Origin: Prunus persica
Lineage: Eukaryota; Streptophyta; Magnoliopsida; Rosales; Rosaceae
Assembly (NCBI RefSeq): GCF_000346465.2
Contig: NC_034015.1
Coordinates: 13,499,507-13,563,506 of the forward strand
DNA: 64,000 nucleotides
Direction of reading: 5' to 3'
Shown here: positions 60,471 to 64,000 of the stretch, one piece after another
Layout of the letters: every line of letters begins with the position of its first letter
How positions within the stretch are numbered: the stretch's first letter is position 1
Position numbers and translations under genes: made by a program
Notes under the pieces: generated by a model
Database searches by the model: none
What the model saw: only the letters and a program-made list of their open reading frames with translations
What the model was told of the DNA's origin: nothing

Positions 60471-62480
60471 TTTATCGTCTTTACTCTGCATTTCTTGCGC
60501 TAATTTTTGATCTCTCAACAAGGCAATAACAGCTTCCTTTTCATTAATAATATCCAAGTAGGAAATCTTCTCTGCAAGAAGTTGATCATTTTCTAGCTTT
60601 AGCTTTGTTACGTAGGATTTTTCGTCATAAACATCAAGTTGTATGGCATTCTTGCGATATGCTGCTTCCTTAACCATCTTCTGCAATTGCTGTTGTTGCT
60701 TCCTTAATTCTTCTTTTTCATTGTACAACATCTGAATCAATTTATTCTTTTTTATGCAAGATGCTATTGCATCATGGATCTTTTGATGTTTTCCTTTCTT
60801 TGTCCAATATTCAGCAGCATTATTGATCGCCATCATATACTCTTTTGTAAGCTGTATTTCATCCTCCTTGTATTCTAGAATTGATCTAACAATTTCCTCA
60901 AACAACGTTGAATTCCGGTATTCTGGAATTTCAGTTTGGAGGTCTTCTCTGGTGGTGTTGCTGGACTTGATGTTCAGCAGCATCATTATGCTCTTCATTC
61001 ACTTCAGCATCTTCCTCCTCTTCATTTTCTTCTTCAGCAGCATCACCATGCTCTTCATTGACCTCTTCAGCAGCATCATCATTCTCTTCATTTTCTTCTT
61101 CAGCAGCATCATCATGCTCTTCATTCACTTCTTTAGCAGCATCATCCTCCTCTTCATTCTCTTCTTCAGAATCGTCATCATTCTCTTCATTCTCTTCTTC
61201 AGAATCATCATCCGGCTCTTGAGCTTTAGTGCTTTTTATCTATTTGTTGAGTAGAGTTAGTATTAAGAGTGTACTTCTATGACATGGTTTTTAATAATGT
61301 AATTCTATGACATGGTTTTAATAGTGTGCTTCTTCTATGAAATGGTACTCATAGTTTACCTATGTGACATGGTATTCATAGTTTACTTCTATGACATGGT
61401 ATTAAGAATGTATGTCTATGACATGGTATTAACAATGTTGTCATATCAGCTGCAGATTATTTGAAAGGAAAGAGTACCCTTATCTGGTTGTTCTTTATAT
61501 GATTAAGCTTCGCGTTGAGTTCTTGAAGACTCCATTTGACAGCCGCTGGTGTCATTTCTTCTCTTCCAGGAATTGGAGTGAACAAGTTAGATATTTGACA
61601 CAGCCAATACTGCACAATATTTTTTTTGCAATATCACGTGTCAATTCATATCATTAGAATAATGCTACGAATTTGCAGTTTGGAGATTTTTGTTCTTACC
61701 GGTATTAGGATAGGCAGCCACTCACGCTTGGCTGTTTTTTTTTTTGTCCTTCTTGTTCTTCTTTGCTTGTTCTAATCCAAAATACATGTAATCCAAAACT
61801 CCTTGAGCCCAATTATATTTCCCCATCTCTTCTAAGGTGTCTATTGTGGTTGTATATGTCCAAGCAAGTGTACAACCAGAGTTGCATAAGAGATTGGTCA
61901 TGAAGAGTTGTAGGATTATCAATCTTGTTACATCCATAGCACCCTCTTCTGTTTCATCTTCAAGTGCTAAGTTCAAGCACTTATCAATTGAACTCTTTGT
62001 TATCTTCTTATAACCCGTGAAGTATTTCTTTACAAATTGCAAATCTGGCCTTGTTGAGGTTGTTGTGCTTGGTAGCTTCTTGCCTCTGTTTGGCAAGCCA
62101 AAAATTTCATCCACATCTTGGCTTTTCATCTCACTGTCACCATCATTAAACCTGACCTTCTTTGTCTTTGTGTCATAAACTTGTATGAGTCTCACGATGT
62201 CATAGTTAGACTTCATGCACTCTACCTTTGTTAACCTTCTCTGCATATATGCATCTATCAATGTCCAAAAAGGTGTCTTTGATAGCAGTGTTAAGACATC
62301 GTTCCGACGTTCAAGTCTTTGTCTGATATTGTCAATTGTTGTTGCAAAGGAGAGCATGTTGCTCTTGATCTGCACATAATTTGGGTCCTCCCATCTGCTT
62401 GGCTTCTTGTTTGTTTTTGTTTTGGATGATGACTGTTGTCCTTTTGGTTTGGAGGTTCTTCTAGTTTGTTCTTTCTTCAT
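60438..62480 (-). CDS. Unrecognised gene: basic N terminus, acidic repeat, coiled coil (possibly transposon-derived)
   Basis: Exon 1 (62480-about 61722) starts MKKEQTRRTSKPKG and continues NDVLTLLSKTPFWTLIDAYM, YDIVRLIQVYDTKTKKV, VDEIFGLPNRG, DVTRLIILQLFMTNLLCNSG. This recalls the N-terminal part of plant Ulp1-protease/plant-mobile-domain transposon proteins, which is a weak recollection. A second exon near 61615-61480 reads YWLCQISNLFTPIPGREEMTPAAVKWSLQELNAKLN. Next (61240-60931) comes an acidic tract of NEE(H/N)DDAAEEE repeats. Then, in another frame (60998-60438), a coiled coil (REDLQTEIPEYRN...YNEKEELRKQQQQLQKMVKEAA...DIINEKEAVIALLRDQKLAQE). The frame change between acidic tract and coil is either an unseen splice or a lesion. 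The last residues (GRPGCHVSNE) come from the palindrome repeat. No protease domain remains. Confidence 0.45.
61276..61440. repeat. Short tandem repeat with CTATGACATGGT core
   Basis: Six imperfect copies of a 25-33 bp unit, TTCTATGACATGGTATTAA(T/G)A(A/G)TGT, lying in the presumed intron between the second exon and the acidic tract of the minus-strand gene. Confidence 0.75.
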
Positions 62481-62514
62481 CTTTTAATTGGTATACCTGC
62501 ATTAGAAATAGGAA

Positions 62515-62860
62515 CATGACAGTAAAGTATCAATGTTAATACCCTATATTGGAACTTGACAGTGGTAGAAATGCACTAGAAATAGGATTTCATAGGGAAC
62601 TAGGAGTGTTATTACCCTATACTGGAACTTGACAGTGGTAGACAAGCATTACAAAGGGGATTTCATAGGAAACAAGTAGTGTTATTACCCTATACTGGAA
62701 CTTTACAGTGGCAGATATGCGTTAGAAATATGATTTCATAGGGAACTAGGAGTGTTATTACCCTATACTGGAACTTTACAGTGGTAGACAAGCATTACAA
62801 AGGGGATTTCATAGGAAACAAGTAGTATTATTACCCTATACTGGAACTTTATAGCCATTA
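62515..62860. repeat. 73-bp satellite, five copies, dimeric order
   Basis: ACCCTATACTGGAACTT starts at 62541 (ACCCTATATTGG), 62614, 62687, 62760 and 62833, exactly 73 bp apart. Two unit types alternate: one with GAAATAGGATTTCATAGGGA and one with CAAAGGGGATTTCATAGGAA, giving a 146-bp higher-order period. It lies just upstream of the start of the minus-strand gene at 62480. Confidence 0.9.
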
Positions 62861-63061
62861 ATCAACATGACAGTAAACTAGCGACTAAATTAGTGACTCT
62901 GGTAATAACTCTGGAAAAGTAAAAACTCGAAAGGGGACAATAGAGACACGGGTAATGGCCTAATAGTAATGGATAATGCTCTAAACTACTCTTATCGATA
63001 AACAAAAATCAAGGAAAAACAATTATAAAACATAATTAAAAAAGAGACCTCAGTAACGCCG

Positions 63062-63172
63062 AACAGTATAGCCGCTATACTATTTATAAATAGAATTTTT
63101 CAAAAGTACAGCCGAACGGCTATAATGTGTAAATAGAATTTTTTTAAAAATAATAGCCGCTCGGCTATACCA
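63062..63172. repeat. GTATAGCC palindromes on the far side of the 60-kb gene
   Basis: Three related motifs: GTATAGCCGCTATAC (63066), GTACAGCCGAACGGCTATA (63106) and TAATAGCCGCTCGGCTATAC (63151), separated by AAATAGAATTTTT. They are the same family as the 58.9-60.4 kb palindromes, so the gene at 60438-62480 has them on both sides. Confidence 0.8.
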
Positions 63173-64000
63173 ATTGAATACCATTATCTGAATTTCTCTT
63201 TTTCAATTATGTTAATTAGTAGTCCCAATGACTGCATCCCACACCTGTAGAATATTGAAAAATCATAACTGACATTGAACTTGAACCTGCATAATGACTT
63301 TAGAATTAGTTAAGTCATAGATCAAACCTTAACGACCGTATCCTCCCCACACGTGACAACACACATGAGCCTCGATCTAAAAACAAGAGGACAACCACAG
63401 CAATACTAAAGTTAATTTACCACCATAGGAGTATGTGTGCACGATGTGCTTAGAGTATGCTACACCTGCAGCAGAAACCTGATTGATCATAACCAGCTTA
63501 AGATTCATTTCCTATTTCTCGATAATACTTTCTTGTGATGAACTAGCAGGTGTCTACTTCACAATATGAGAATCAAATTAAACGGACACTAAACAAACAA
63601 GGACACCTATGCTTACATAAATGTGTCCCATCAGGGCTCGAACTATGCACTCTGCTAGCCCAACCTGATTCATTCATGCAAAACAGGTCCAAGTTAGCGC
63701 TTTTGCTTTGTGAGAAATCATAGAGTTCCCATCCCAAAGGAATGAGCAAAAATCATTACTAAATCACATACAATGTTCACAAAAGTTATAGAATTTCTAA
63801 ATACCTCATATTATGCCACACAGTATCGTATTCTACAGAATCAACTAATCTACATGAATCAAGCAACAACTTGCAGAAGTAATAACCCCTAGCCAACATG
63901 AACAACAAAAGGATACTGTATTGTTTCATTCAACAACAAAGAATCATACGTTGTATTTGTTTCAAGAATCAAACTAAAACCCCAAAAGTGTGTACTTCGA
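63173..64000. other. Intergenic to window end
   Basis: No gene is supported. Near 63630-63660 GGGCTCGAACTATGCACTCTGC is tRNA-like on the minus strand but has no complete cloverleaf. Confidence 0.4.

Noticed and set aside
60823..61254. Hydrophobic open frame on the plus strand (FSSIIMLFIHFFSSII...)
   Set aside because: It is the antisense of the acidic NEEHDDAAEEE tract of the minus-strand gene.

Overview
This 64-kb window is plant nuclear DNA. It has GT-AG introns, long AT-rich intergenic stretches, and many nested LTR retrotransposons and MITEs. The likely source is a woody member of the Rosaceae, but this is inference: the GH1 beta-glucosidase reads like the family's prunasin/amygdalin hydrolases, and the F-box/FBD arrays and Cassandra-type TRIM fit. 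No prokaryotic or organellar genes are seen.

Layout. 1-1280 is the end of an LTR-like element. 3049-6279 is an intact 13-exon beta-glucosidase. 7000-26120 is a minus-strand F-box/FBD cluster: one intact gene (24145-26120) and three decayed copies. It is broken up by a hAT MITE, a complete Cassandra TRIM with 5S-rRNA-like LTRs, two solo LTRs and a dead Copia pol. 28602-30204 is a short, recent, chimeric Copia element. 30883-41319 holds three plus-strand HSP70-like genes that all stop after the substrate-binding beta-domain (no helical lid). The middle one carries an in-frame Copia gag domain of about 200 residues at its N terminus. 42532-43429 is a minus-strand EF-hand/membrane-anchor gene. 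44492-48433 is another F-box/FBD remnant, split by a solo LTR. 49181-49561 is a dead GLR exon, and 51687-55207 is an almost complete GLR3.6-like glutamate-receptor gene with a nonsense codon and a probable frameshift. 55560-58411 is the decayed 3' half of a minus-strand NRPA2 (RNA polymerase I second subunit) gene. 58581-60470 is three tandem units of about 650 bp, studded with a 20-bp palindrome. 60438-62480 is an unrecognised coiled-coil/acidic gene with the same palindromes on both sides. A 73-bp satellite follows at about 62515-62860.

Most striking are: (1) the gag-HSP70 fusion, intact in frame across the conserved HSP70 intron; (2) arrays of hairpins inside the solo LTRs, whose stems differ from unit to unit yet stay self-complementary around a constant loop; (3) the GTATAGCC-type palindrome arrays around the 60-kb gene; (4) the lidless HSP70 cluster. 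There is no operon-like organisation. The genes form tandem family clusters (F-box, HSP70, GLR) shaped by duplication, decay and transposon insertion. Exon limits were read by eye from splice motifs and family knowledge, without alignment software.
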